NCBI RefSeq assembly: GCF_047495875.1
Contig: NC_092465.1
Location: forward strand, 8,171,160 to 8,235,159
DNA from: Pithys albifrons albifrons
Lineage: Eukaryota; Chordata; Aves; Passeriformes; Thamnophilidae
Length of the DNA: 64,000 bases
Reading direction: 5' to 3'
The stretch's first letter is position 1. Each line of letters starts with the position of its first letter. The position numbers and the translations under genes are program-made. Below the pieces are notes generated by a model. The model worked only from the letters and a program-made list of their open reading frames with translations, was not told the DNA's origin and ran no database searches. Below, in pieces: positions 11,251 through 24,300 of this stretch.

Positions 11251-14200
11251 CCATTCCTTGGGTTTTTCTTTCTTTACTAGTACAAATTCAGAACAGAGGA
11301 ACTCAAAAAACCCTAGAAGCCTGTTTTTCACTTTTGTGTCCAGATGTTCTTGTGAGTTTCAAAGCATTTAATGCATTGCTTGCAAATGTTAGTTAAGACA
11401 GAAGATTGCTTTGATTAAACACATTTCCAGACTGCTGCTGTTTGTAGCCCTGCTGGTGATAAACGATGAGAACAGTGTTTGATAAAAGTATCAAAGAACT
11501 AGTTTATGGGTTTAAATTCCTCTGAGATAGAGAGATGTACAGACTTCATGGAAATAACAGAATCACATCTTTTTTTTGTTCATAAACAGTGACTTGAAGG
11601 TCAACTCTCAAACAGCAGCTGTAGTTAAAAATATTGTGCATATTTCTAGTAATACAATAATTTGTATTGTTTCAGAAACTTTCCTCTGGTTACTAAGATG
11701 CTTAAAAATCCAGAATATTGTCAGAAAATGCAGAATGTGGACATTACAGAAACTGGAGCCCATTTTCCTACATGTAGAGAGGGAGGAATTAAATTTTCTC
11801 TTGTTGGTCTAAATAAATTTTCCTAGCTCTTTCTTATGGCCCTTTCAGATACACTGCTTGTCCCCCAAAGGGCTGTCCTGTAGTCTCGTAACACTGCACG
11901 GCCTCTAAGTCACTTTGACAGCATGAAGGAATGAAAGAGTGTGCCAGAGAATTCCCAAAGCCGCTTTTATGGTATATATGCCCTCACCTGGAGGGGCTGC
12001 ACTGGTGCCTGTTGGCAGCTGCTGCAGCAGGACTGAGCTATATGTCATCCAAATGTGCCTCCCAGGGGGCTGTGCTGTTATTTTGTGCAGAATTGAGGGA
12101 AAAATATAAGTAGCTTTTAAAAGGATGGAATATGTGGGCATTTTAATCCAAAATCTTTGTCCTCATTAACTCCTGCAATTACCCAATACAGGTTTGTGAG
12201 CAGTCACACAATGACTGTGGACAAGGCAGTCCAGATCAAGATTTTTAAGGCAGGTGCTCTATTTTGTTCCTTTTCTTGCATGGAACTGAAACTACTTGGT
12301 TTGGTTACAGTTGCCAGGTTTTCTCTGGGAAATTCCCTTTATAGCAAATGGTTTATATTGTCCTTTGTAGATGAGAATTTACATTAATTCACTGATATCT
12401 TGGTGAAATACCAAGTGGACTTGGTGTGATAAATGTGAAATCTTGGGTCTCCATGGCTGTTGCCCTGTATTAACAAAGATACATATCCCAAAATCCTACA
12501 GGGATTGAGCAGTTGTGGAGTGTGCAGAGATATGCAAAGAGCAGCAACAGCACCTAAGTCAATTCAAGATGGTCAATTTTAATAAGTTTTAAATGGTTGC
12601 ATTGATTAGTTACATTCACCTAAATCACAGTTTAAAAAGAAAAAAATCAGCCATTTTCTGCCTAACAGCAATATATAAACAATTATTTTACTTTTACTTA
12701 GAATATATGATGTTCAGTGTAGAAAAATTTTCTGCCAAAGGATGAGTCAAATGAGGGCAGGACAACAGTAAGAAAATAAAATGATATTGGGGAACATGAC
12801 AGCATGAGTTTTTTCTTGGATACCTTTTACTTTTTCTGGCTCTCCAGTTTTAATCCATAAAATGATAACTTTCTGCATTTATTAAGTTGCTGTGTGGAGC
12901 TGTGTTATGAAATTTGCAGAGCAATTGAAGTTAATGAGTTTCCTCCCAAATGCAGCTGTGTCCTCCTTCCCAGTGCCATTGGTACAGTCCAACCATGAGC
13001 AGGAACTGGATTCAGAAACCAAGAGAATTGCTTACTTTGTAGTAAATAATTAAGGGCAGGTGCTTATGTATAAAATATGTGAGATGTGTGCACAGATGTG
13101 TATGTGTATGTACACACACATTTATATATACACTGAAATTACTATTTTTATATATATAAATACATGTTACCTGCACAGTGAATCAGGGAAAAGGACGTTC
13201 CATTCACTCACTGGCTGTGTTCAAGTAATAAAGTAATTTTGTAGGTCAAGAAAGGTATCATGGAGATACTGATTTTACCTCTGGCCTCATCACTATTGTC
13301 CTCTTGTTAAAACTAGAGAACTTGTGCTAAAATGCAAAAACCATCTTTGCAAAATATTTCAGAAGACACCACATTGTAATTGTAACTTTCCTAGACACTT
13401 ATAATAATAGTATGTATAATGAAACGTAAGTATTTTTTCTGGTCTACATTTTTGAGGAAAAGTAATTATATGTCACATGAGTATTATTAAAAATACAAGT
13501 TGTTTTCATAATAAGTGATGTAAAGGACAGGGATCTTATGCTAAAACTGTAAACATTCTAATAATGTGAATTCATTGTATTCTGTTATTATCTTGATGTA
13601 TTCATTGAAAAACCAGTAATAGAAAAAAATGAAGTAAAATTTAGTATAAAACAAAGGTCAAGAAATTTATTTTAAAGTCTCAGAAAGGAAGATCTACTCA
13701 AAGTCTAAGTCTAGAACATGCAATTGAAAGGGAAGAACAAAAGTTTAATTATGGGATTAGTTGTCTGTGGTAGTAGTGCACTTTAGAATGTATTAGCATA
13801 TTACAAAAACACCTTGTAATGCTTGAAAAATAGGAGTAACAATTACACTGATTCCTGATCTTAAAAAGGAAAAAGGTGGTTTATGCTAGGGAGGCTACAA
13901 AACACAGCCAGTTTAGGAAAGCTTTGTTAATATATGTGACATTTTAAATGTTATAGGTAATGTCTTTTCAAGTTAGTGTTTCCAACCTAGTGTAGATAAT
14001 GGGATAATGAGGCATTTATAGAGATTATATTTTAAAAGTTACAAATGAACTACTTTTTAACCTGCAAAATTGCACACAAAAACAGAGCGACCATTCAGGA
14101 AATCATTAGAGATGTTCACAGTGTAGAAAAGAATAAATTGAACTTTCCTAGGGCTTAATGGCTTTTCCTAAATACTTCTTACATCCTTTTAAAAATTCTC

Positions 14201-14722
14201 CCTTCTGTAGTGTTGTGGTTTTAAAATGTGTTCATCTCCTCTGTCACAGGGACCAAAATTTCTCAGGTTTGCAAATCCTCCTCAGTTCTGTAGATCCTTG
14301 TGATATGAGCTTATTTGGCTTGCCCTGCCAGCTGCACAGAGCCAGGCAGTTGGCCAGGTAAGATTTTTGTCCTCAGCTGGAACCTCAAAAGGTGTAACCT
14401 GACCTTGAAGTTCTTCATGTGGGGGAGCCCCACCTTGTTGCCCAAACTCACCTGTGACTTCTTTACTTAGCTCTGCAAACACATGATGCAGCTTTAATTT
14501 CCCATACGAAAGTTATTGACTTAGAAAACTGAAATTCTTTCAATAAAACCAGGTGGTCAGAGTTGGGAAAGTTCGTTAGTCATCTTCCTCACTAAGTGGA
14601 GAAATGAAAGGCATGCGTAGTATAAAGACTAAAGACAGATGTTGTAACATACCCTACTCTCTAAGTGCTGGAGTTTCCATTGTCTTGGAATCTGAATCTA
14701 GTCTTATATGAAGATTTTGGAG
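11251..14722. other. Non-coding DNA, no gene seen
   Basis: AT-rich sequence without a recognisable gene. Open frames near 11576-11812 and 11905-12387 are all under 80 codons and overlap on both strands, as expected by chance. The stretch 12400-14150 holds almost no open frame of note and includes the TG/TA simple repeat at 13080-13166. Confidence 0.65.
13080..13166. repeat. Degenerate TG/CA and TA dinucleotide repeat
   Basis: The segment alternates between TG-rich words (gatgtgtatgtgtatg), a short CA run and TA runs (tttatatatacac, then tttttatatatataaata). It is an imperfect compound microsatellite. Confidence 0.8.
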
Positions 14723-14861
14723 ATCATAGAAATCACAGACTATTCTGAGTTGGAAGGGACTCACAAGGATCATCGAGTCCAACTCTTAAGTCAATGGCTC
14801 ACACAGGGGATTGAACCCATGACCTTGGCATTATTACAACTAAGTTTTAACCGACTGATAA
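14723..14861 (-). mobile_element. TguSINE1-like SINE (tRNA-Ile head, CR1-type tail)
   Basis: Read on the minus strand, the element starts near 14861 with a head that follows tRNA-Ile: an A-box-like 'tatcagtcgg' (14851-14860), then the stretch matching 'taataacgccaaggtc' with a few changes, and a B box 'gggttcaatcc' (14808-14818). It then passes into a tail ending at 14723. On the plus strand the tail reads 'gagttggaagggact', 'aaggatcatcgagtccaact' and 'atcatagaaatcaca', which is the reverse complement of a CR1 3' end. A tRNA-Ile head on a CR1 tail is the structure described for TguSINE1, a passerine-specific SINE mobilised by CR1. The head has small deletions and several substitutions, so the copy is old and unlikely to be transcribed. 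This element is the best clue to the host lineage. Confidence 0.85.
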
Positions 14862-17301
14862 AAAATGTGACACAGAAGGAAAAATAGAGAAAAGATGAGG
14901 AAATCAAGAAAAGAAAGGATAGAGAAGAATAGAAAAAGCATGTTGTGCAGAAAATAGAAATATATTTGAAGAGGATGCCAGTAGCCGGGGGGGATCTCTT
15001 GTGAGTGCCAGTGAAAGACTTAGAGCAGAATTGGACCAGACACAATATAATGTTTTTCTGGCCATATATCAGTGAATTAATCATTACTCTGACTTGTTTG
15101 ATGTATCAACAAAATGCATCATTACATTGAACCATCTGAATTTTTCACAGTGTAATACATCATTGGTAAGGTAGAACCCTAATGATAAACTAGCATGCAG
15201 CCAGGCTTCATTATGTTAAATTAACTAAACCAGGATTCTTTAGCTTGATAAATATATCACGTAAGGCATCTCATCAGCTGGGAGAGTGAGAAATAAAAGA
15301 CAGGTGAACTAGCACATGTTGGAGTGTAACAGAGCAAACAGCACAATTTGATGTATTTTGGATATGAACTATAAGTCTAGCATGGCTGTGGAAATAATTG
15401 GATAAACTAAACTTCAATCATGAAACTTGTCACTCTGTAATTACCTCTTGAGTTCAGCATTATCATGTTGGTCTGTCAGCAATGAAATGTGGAATGGTAA
15501 TGGAGAATGCATATCTGGAAGTGTCAGTGCTTCTCTGTACAGACATGATCATTAAGAAAGGAGAAGGCTCCAAAGGTGCCGTCTTCTGTATCTGCAAAAA
15601 AACCAGATGACATTTTAGTCACAGAGAAAAGAGAGATTCAGTAAATTACATTAAGTCACAATATATTATATTTATTTCCCTCCCAGATCATCCTCAGTAG
15701 CTGAAAGTGGCCAAGTTCCATACACATTCTAACATGATCTGATTGACATGAAAAATAGACCATGTCCATGTGCCTCTAACTTTGCTATATTTAAAAATAA
15801 TAACAGGAATTCTGACATTTTAGCATTAAAACTATAGCCCCATCTGTCACTGAGTTAAGAAAAATCTCAGGTGGTACTTTTAAAATATAGCAAATTGAAA
15901 TAATTCCTGACGGAAAACAATTCAGAGCATGACAAACAAGTACTTTTCGTCAAGTATTAGTTTTTTTATATATATATTTGTAGTTAAGAACTGTTATACT
16001 TCATTCCTATCCATTTTTCTGATTAAAACTCCTAAATTTCAAAGCTGTGGTAATTTTGGGAGGAAGCTCTTCTTTTCTAATCCATATAAATGTCTTAGTT
16101 GTCTTCCAAACTAAGACACTCCATTTGCAAAGGGAAGTCTTCATTCTGAGGATTGAGCATGTGTTTATTTGTAAAACTTGTCTGGTTCTTAAAATGCTTA
16201 TTGACATAAGTAAAGGATGGGAATAATCATTTGGAAGATCAGAAATTACTAATTACTCACCAGGTGAAAAGTATGGCCTTTTAGCATTTCTTAATTTTAA
16301 ATTACCAACTCCAAAAGAAGTTGGTGCAGTGGGCTTCTGTATGGAACAACCACAAAGGGATTCACTTCTCACTTCACTCTTCTTAGGTGGATTGAAAAAC
16401 CACCTTTCATCTACTTATTTAAGAACATTTCAAATAGTATTTTGTGGTGTTTGAAGATTTAAAAAGTTGATTTGTACCCTTCACAAGATGTTGGACAGCA
16501 AGGTAGTAGTATCAAGCAAAATGCATCATTTTGAGTCAGTATATTTACTCATTTCCTAAATTTGAATATTAATATGGTTTGCAGAAAGTTAACTAAAGAA
16601 CTCAATTTTAATTTAAGAATTCATGGCCTGCATAAGTAAAAGGATTTATGGAATATAGTTAAACATTCACACCTAATTAAAAATACCATAGTACATTAAA
16701 ACTGAGGGAAATCTTTTTGTGACAACTATACCCCTGAAAATAAATTAGTATTTCCATTAATACTATTTGTTTAGTGTTCTCCATTAAGCTAATGAAATGC
16801 TGAGAGATAATTTGGGATACATAGTTTTGTGAATTTTTCTTTTGAGCCTAATCCTATGTGTGTTTTAAGTCCTCCACTGATTGTTTTTGAGTTGGCTTGT
16901 AAGGCTTATATCCACTAAAAAGCCACATAATAGATGACCACCAGAATCAACTATGTAAATCCATTTGAATTTTACTTCTGTTAAAAACAAAGGTACAAGT
17001 CGAATCGTTGTTGGTATTTATTTCTACAGCACTTCTACATATACAAGCAAATGATGTTGTCATTTAGAATTGGTGAGCAAAGCACGTGTGTATGTGTGCA
17101 TGTTATGCCTGTACATAATGCGCGTGTGTATATATATATCTATAAGAGTATTCTCCATGTCCTGATGTTCAAGCTACTGCCAATGAGAACAGAAAGGTTA
17201 GAGTTGATGGAAAAGTTCAAAATTCAAATATGGTTCCACAGATGCCTGGAATATTAAGCACCTTTACAAGCATCTTCCTTTTCTATTTCTTTTATTATCA
17301 G
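14862..17301. other. Non-coding DNA; part looks like conserved regulatory sequence
   Basis: A purine-rich stretch (14870-14950) follows the SINE. From about 15070 to 15540 the sequence is non-repetitive, balanced in composition and rich in short TAAT, ATTA and ATGCAT-like words, the texture seen in vertebrate conserved non-coding elements. This is a pattern judgement, not a measurement. The rest is AT-rich, with a TG/TA microsatellite at 17081-17144. No gene was seen. Confidence 0.5.
17081..17144. repeat. Compound TG/TA microsatellite
   Basis: Alternating purine-pyrimidine words (cacgtgtgtatgtgtgcatg, then gcgcgtgtgtatatatatat) make up a short compound repeat of the Z-DNA-prone type. Confidence 0.8.
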
Positions 17302-17564
17302 AGAATCATAGAAAGGTTTAGGTTGGAAGGGACCTTAAAGATGATCTTTTCTAACCCCCTGCCACAGGCAGGGACACCTTCCACTAGACGGAGTTGCTCA
17401 GAGCCCCATCCAACCTGGCCTTGAACACCTCCAGGAATACGACATCCACAACTTCTCTGGGCAACCTGTGCCAGTCTCACCACCCTCACAGTAAAGAATT
17501 TCATCCTAATATCTAATTTAAACCTACTCTCTTGAAGCCATTCTTCCTTGTCCTGTCACTACGT
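17302..17564 (-). mobile_element. CR1 LINE, 3'-end fragment
   Basis: This is a long and well kept CR1 terminal segment in reverse orientation. On the plus strand it starts with 'gagaatcatagaaaggttta' and 'ggttggaagggaccttaaag', and passes through 'ccatccaacctggccttgaa' and 'acaacttctctgggcaacct'. It continues into 'ccctcacagtaaagaatttc' and ends with 'ccttgtcctgtcactac'. These are the reverse complements of the end of CR1 ORF2 and the 3' untranslated region. The copy is 5' truncated at about 260 bases and carries scattered substitutions and small gaps. The open frames on both strands here (17230-17504) are by-products of this repeat. Confidence 0.95.
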
Positions 17565-20461
17565 ATGATTTTTTTTTCACAATAGAACCCTGAAACTTCA
17601 AGCAGAGATCAGTATTTCTTTTAGGCAGGATTTATTATAAAGAACACCTATTCCTTATGCAACATCCATCTCTTACCTTCATCATCTTATGAAAAAACTT
17701 CAAATCAATTCTGTGGTTCAGGCCTGAAGAGCTGAATTCAAGATACAACTTTGACAAGTCACATAATATACCTTTTTTTTTCTCATGAGGATGCAGATTC
17801 AAAAAACCCAGTACAAAGAGCCAGTGATGTTTTAGCTATCCACATCAAACTAGGGTTTGGCAACAGGTTAATTAGAAAAAAATATGAAAGCTGTTATTTG
17901 AACTACCAAGTAAATAGTCATTAGAAACATTAGACAAATTCTGTGTGATGATGAGATATGCAAGCTGTTGGTTAGGGAGTCAACATTAAGCTGAAAAAGG
18001 CACACACAGAATGGCTGAACACTTCTTTATGCTTTTCCCATCACTTAATGATATTTTTATAAAGGTTCCACAAAATAAAAATAGTTGACACCTCCCAAAA
18101 ATAACTAGGACACTGTTTTAAAAAAACCTCAAACCTGTAAATTCTGTAAAAAGCCCACATTTCTGGTATCACAGAACATATCTAGCGTGCTAAAAGTGTA
18201 TTAGATTTATGCAATAAATTAGTAGCACTGCATAATTATTTCTGAATATCAACAGTCTGAAAACAGATATAAGAAAAAATTCCCAGAAGAGAATTTTATA
18301 GCCTTTGGTGTCCTGTAGTAACATCCCTGTGCTTGCTTTGGGCAGTAGCTGAAAAGCGAAATGCGAGAAGAGTGAAATGTGGAGAGTGCATGAAGAGCCA
18401 CAAGAGTGTTGTCTCTAGATATGATGTGTACACAAATATACACAGAGAAAAAGAGCCAGTGTGCACTGTGGAGAAGAGCATTTGTGCTTAAATTGCATCA
18501 CTGGATTTTTTCTTTTCAATGCCATTTTGCCCTTTTTTTAATTCCTTTCTCTTCATTCTGGAATCTCATCAAGAAACTAATTGACAGCATAGAAGAGTAT
18601 TGGCTTTGAGTACCTTTCATACAGCTATTTTAATCAATCTTCAGCAGCGTATATGGGTTCATAAAAGACCTTCAATTAACTTGCACATTAACACTGCTTA
18701 AGCAATTTTAGGTCCTTAACTTATCAGGAATGCTGTATGCAAGGGATTTGAAGAGATGAGGAGAGTTTGTCATCAAACACATTTAATCACTGTGCTCATA
18801 TTATGCTGGTAACCGAACAGAAAAGGAAACAAATGAATTGAAAATGTTGCTTCTTTGAGATTTTCCATTCTTTTATTTTATCTGCCTATTACTGGCTCAC
18901 AAGTTTGAGCAGGTTTTCTGAAAGGAGAAGTACTTGCTGTTTCTGTTGACCTCATTCAGAATTGCAGGTATTCTCTGTGTAAAGAAACCAACCTCATTTG
19001 GTTTTGCAGCGGTTTGTAGTGACATTAGATTTCCCCTTTATATTGCACATTATCATATCTCTTAGTGGTAGTTACCAGTACACTTCACTTCTAAACTGAT
19101 ACATACCTTTACCATTTGCACAGTGTTGCCAAAGTCCATGGAACAGCTCACAAAGAGTTGCCACACACTGCCCTGAGTCACGTGTTCTCTTGGGAGCAGG
19201 AGTTGTTACCTACACATACACATAAACTGCCTAGTGCTGCTCTTCTCAGTTTTAACAACAGTTAACTGATGAGGTGAGATGAACTGATTGCTATTCAGCA
19301 TTTGGACATTAAATCTATATACATCTCAGGAAATCTACTAGGAAAAAGCTGAGCTTTTTTTATGCTTTACTACTTATTTTAATCACTTTATGGAAAATAT
19401 TTATATGTCTTATGCTTGTTTCTAATGCCTCAATAAGAAACAAGAACTCACTATGTTATAGACAGAAAAATGCATGGTACCCACTAGCCTTCACCATGAA
19501 GCACCTTCAATATTTTAGTCTATTGATGTCAACTTCTGCTTTCAGAAACTGCAAGGTAAATTCAAATCCTACTAATGAAAAGAATTTTACTGAACTAAAT
19601 AGGAGCTAATGCTTATTATTTAAAGGTGCCTACAGTATTTTAACCTGTAGTGCATGAATTTCTTGAAATTATTTTATGTCCAGTGAAAAAATTATTATAA
19701 TAGTCTTTTCCCTAATGTGAAAGGTAACAGTGAGTTTCAAATCCAATTATTCTGTTATCTGCTTAAAATTTCAGAATCAGTGGATGACATTATTATTATG
19801 CAAGTTTTCAATGATACCTATTGGGGTTGCTGTCATTGCAGCGATGGCAGAGAACTGCCTGTTGCTTTGGAGGTCTGGCAAGGGCCTTCATTTAGTGCTT
19901 GTTGAGGACCCTGTTGCTTTTGAAACTAGTTCAGCTCTGAGCGGGTGTGATCAGGTCCACTCAAGTGAAGTGGGTTAGATGTGGATTTTCACCCTGAGGT
20001 TGAGGCAAGTCTTTTATTCATTTAACTTACTGGACCAGTTCTGTGATACAATAGTTTGTACAGTGAAGAGCAATGAACTTGAATGGAGTTTATAAATGTA
20101 TGAGGAAACTACACAGCATCGCATAGTACCTGTTGCAGGAACTGTGTGTATGAGATTTGTTTCTTGACTATGCTCTTTATAGCACTCAGGAAATACGAGC
20201 TTGATAAAATCTTTCCGCTGCCTTACTGATGGTTTTCAGGTTTTGTTGTATGATGAGCTCTGTATCAAACTGAACTCCTGTCATTCCTGCCATGCATGTA
20301 ACTCCAGGAAGTTTGAAATCTGGTTGCAGTTACCAGATACAAGAAGGCAATTAAAGGCATGCATTCTCAACACAGAAGTGCATAATATGCTCAAGACTCA
20401 TTAAAGATGTGAGCACACAGATCACTAGGAATTGCCCAAGAATAGAAGTTCACTTGAAAAT

Positions 20462-20660
20462 AAGGTAATTAAGTTAATCTTCTGATAGTGGGATTTTGCA
20501 GTAAGTGCATGTACTAAATATGAAAGTAAAGAACTTAAGAGGTAATTAAAAGTAATTCAGGCATTAAATTAAGCTTCTAGCTGTATGAAGTGGTAGTAAT
20601 TACAGACATCAAAATTAGAATCATATTGTAATCAGATTAACTACAGTGTAATTAATGTAC
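20462..20660. promoter_or_regulatory. Homeodomain-motif cluster, candidate enhancer
   Basis: Four exact TAATTA palindromic cores occur at 20466-20471, 20543-20548, 20597-20602 and 20649-20654. Between them are related words such as gttaatc, gtaattc, attaaattaag and gtaatcagattaac. TAATTA is the core recognised by paired-type, LIM and Antennapedia-type homeodomain proteins. In AT-rich DNA such words arise by chance fairly often, so the density is suggestive only. No repeat explains the clustering, and the block lies 350 bases left of another enhancer-like stretch. Confidence 0.3.
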
Positions 20661-20994
20661 CTACATCAGAAACTATCTATAAAAGGCAAATACAGGGGGT
20701 TGGCTTCACAGCAAATGTTAGTGCTTCACCTGGAGAGCAAGTCAGTCAAAACTGGGAGCAGACATCAGTACCCAAGATACAAACGAAGCTGTCTGTGCTG
20801 GGAATGTGTAGCATTTTGCAAGTGCTCTGCCCTTTAGTTTCCAGGAAGGCTCCAAAAGATTGGCATTCTCACCCGCCTTGGCTGTACCCTGGTGCTGTGC
20901 ACGAGCTATACAGACTGCCTGGCAAGTCAGGAGTTACAGCTCTGTCTCAGGCAGGCAGAGCCTCTACACTTGCTTTCTGCAATTAGGCTTCTCA

Positions 20995-21340
20995 ACATCT
21001 CTCTAAGGAAAGTACTATTGGCTCATTAGGACTAATTGCTGGCAGACACCTGATTCCCTCAGAAGACAAGGAGAGGAGCAAGGCTGAGGGGAGGGCTGGT
21101 GGCTGAGTGGGAGCGCCTGCCAGGCAGGTGGATGCACTTTTAATCATTTCTACAATTGACTTGCAGCTACAGGAAACTTGACCTTTTCTTTGATTAGACT
21201 CTGAGCTGATGAAATTCCTCTTCTTCTCTGCAATCAGTTGCCTCATGAATTAGGCCATTAGATATGCATATCTACCTATCTGCCCTAGGCATGTTGTTAA
21301 TGCAGCTATGATTAAAGTAATTCATTACAAATTATTGGGT
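20995..21340. promoter_or_regulatory. Candidate conserved regulatory block with octamer-like palindrome
   Basis: This non-repetitive stretch combines several ATTA and TAAT words (gactaattgc, tttaatcatt, gattaaagtaattcatta) with a perfect 16-bp palindrome at 21259-21274 centred on ATGCAT, an octamer-like POU/homeodomain word. A GC-rich island with repeated CAGGC lies within it (21090-21130). The texture resembles vertebrate conserved non-coding elements, but conservation cannot be judged from one genome. Confidence 0.3.
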
Positions 21341-24300
21341 GTGAAAAGGGATCTGATACTATAAAGTAATATTTTAAAGTAGACATTCTAAAAGGCACAG
21401 TCAGTGTCATGCTTTGTTTTCAATTATTTTGTGTTTTTATCTCTAGCACGGTCAGTAAATTACCTACTACAGGCCTTGTGTTATAGGGCAACTTGTACAT
21501 GATCTGTGAAGCAAATAGAACTAAAAATATCTGATTAAATCTCAGTCTTAGTAGAGACCATACCATTTTCCTGGGCTGCAGAAGCAGATTAAGCACTGTG
21601 AAGTTTGGTTTCTGTTTATTCCTTTACACTAGAGTTAAGAATAAGACCATTTTTCATGTCAGGAAAGCTTTCATGCCTATTTTTCTTCTATTTTTGCTTT
21701 CTTCTCTGTCTCAACTTATTTTATGTATTTACCTAGATAATACTCCAGTTTTACTGAAAACAATATTTTATTAAAAATATTTTAGTAAACTTTTAATATT
21801 TAGCATTTAATTTAGCTACATCCCTTTACATGTGAGCAAGAAGTCCAGCACTTGTCCTACCCTATTCATTCCATTGAATTGAAGGATTTTTGCTGTAGAC
21901 TTGGCATGTTTTTGGCTCAAGACAGTTCCCATGCAGCTGGACACACTGAAAACACCAGGATGGTGCAGGTGTACCTCAGTCTTCATATCATCAGTCATAC
22001 CTCTGAGGGTTGATTTTTCAGGCTGTAAACATTTTGAATGGTCTGGAGACGTCTCTGGATGCGTTCGGGCACACCTTTGTTCCCCTCTGTGTGGAGGGTC
22101 AAGGATGCTGCAGCCACTCTAATGCCTTTCTGTTTCTAGGACCTTAATGCACAGTTTGTTATTGACTTTCTGGGAAGATCAGAATTGCCTGGTGTAACTA
22201 CATGATTGAGCTACTGAAAATGCCTGAAAGACAGGTTGCATATTACATTCATGGCATTTTATTCCTTTTACATCTGAGTGAAAAAAGCAGCAGGTTGCTG
22301 TACAAGTCTGATCAAAATAAGCACACAACTGGATTCATCAGAAGTCATGAGGTAACACATAACATATACAACACTCACTGAAAAGTCTTAATTTCACTTT
22401 AAAACCTGTTTGATTACTGCATTGTAGTCCATCAATGAAAAAACATGATCTTTATTGTAATTATGGATTAAAGTTACAGGATAATGAGCATAAGAGCAAA
22501 GAATCAGAGAAGAGAAAGAACATAATTTTGATTTAAAGCTCTGGTTAATTCAGTAAAATGTCACCCTTCAGTATTTTCCAAAAGATAGTAATTTTTGTAC
22601 TTAGACTATAAGTAGCTTTTATGAATTGGACACCTGTCCAACAAGTCTGGAAAGAAGCTATTAATTATTCCCCTGAGCGAGGTTTTCATAATTCCTGTAA
22701 AGTTCTTAGACATCTTAAAAGCAGCCTATCTTGTTACTTGCTGATGTTTCAGGTTGTCATTTTTTGTGAATAAAAATGAGAAATAATATAGGCATATAAT
22801 TATTATTTTCTATATTTTGATCATAAAGACTGATAATCTTTTCTGTTTCTCATCTCAAAAAATATATTCTTCATATAGGGATTCTACCCTTCCAGTTTTG
22901 TTGGTCAGAAGAATGTAGTTGTTTAAGATCTTCAAGAGTGCATAATAATTTTTCATAGTCAAAAGCTCTGTGATTTCTCATATTTTTTTTATTAAAAAGA
23001 CAAGAAACTGACTCCTTATTGAAGAGCTGTAAGGGAAAATTTGCCTCACAGAGTTGTTGCAAGACTGGACATTGCCAGAATTAGTGGCACTGAAGTTCTC
23101 GAGATGCTCATAGTCTCCTGTGGAGTACTGGAGCTGCAGGAAATAGAGGTGTCACTAAGTTCAAAATATCCTTAAAGTCTGCATCATAGTTGGTCAGAGT
23201 TGTTCACAACCAGTGCAGGCAAAACCCCCAGGAACCTGAATGTGCACTATGTATAAGTGCAGCCCATCTGCTGTGAATTAGAGCATCATAGAAATTGCTG
23301 GTTCTTGCATGACTTCCATGCACAAAACATAAATGGGTGAATTTTCCAAGTCTGACAGACTACTACAGCTTTTACTTCCAAAGTGTTCAGCCTGGCTTCT
23401 AGTATTGGGCTCAAATGTTTTGAATGTAATGAGTTTTAGGCACACAAATGGGATTTTGGACCTGCAGGCAAAAGGGACAGTAGAATTGACACCTGCAGCT
23501 TTTGCAGTATTGCTGTTACTAAGTGAAAAGCATGTTGAAGACTGGAAAATATGTTAGTGTCCACAGGTGTCACTGTGGAAAAGGAATTAAGATTTGTGGC
23601 TTAGTGCTGTGTAAGGGTTTGGAAATGCCATTTGTAGGCTTTACTCTTCCTTATTTACATATCTGGGAAATTGCAGGGGTTTAGGGATAATTTCCTGCTT
23701 GTGGTATTCTCATCTTTTTGAGGGAGTTTATTAAAAAAAATTAGAATACCTGCAAGTGGAACTATACTTAAGTTTACTAAGCTGGAAGTTAGGAAGAAGT
23801 GTCCCTGTGATCTGATCCTAGAGAGTCTAACACACTATACAGAAGACTTCAAGATGTTAAACAGAAGTAGCTAACATCATTTATTTCCAAATAAGCATAA
23901 ACAATGACTTAGTCTTTCTCTTTGTTTTCTACGTCGTCTTATTGCGACTTTAAAGAAAAGCTTAGTGCATCTGTGTGCTGTAATTTGAAATGATTGACAC
24001 TAAATTTTTGAGAAACCTGATTTTTACATGGGAGGTAACACAAGAGGACACTCCAGGCCATGTTTTCTAAAGAACAGCTGCTCTGACCAGAAATTAGATT
24101 ATACCTATATGTCCTTGGAAGCATTCATAGATACCTGGAAAAATTGGAGAGACAGGATGCAAATTGTCCAAGAAGGGCTTTCAGGAAGGACACCTGAACA
24201 CCTCTGCTATTGTACCCTCTGCTGTTAAAGAATTTATAGTTGGATGTTTGGAGGAGATTTCTGAATAACAAAGAAACAACAGTTTTCTTGGTTTTAGGAC

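Noticed and set aside
14790..14861. Functional tRNA-Ile gene on the minus strand
   Set aside because: The head has deletions and altered stems and continues directly into a CR1-type tail, so it is a SINE head.
23282..23300. 'gcatcatagaaattgctgg' considered as another CR1 end
   Set aside because: Only the 'atcataga' word matches; the following bases do not continue into CR1 sequence.
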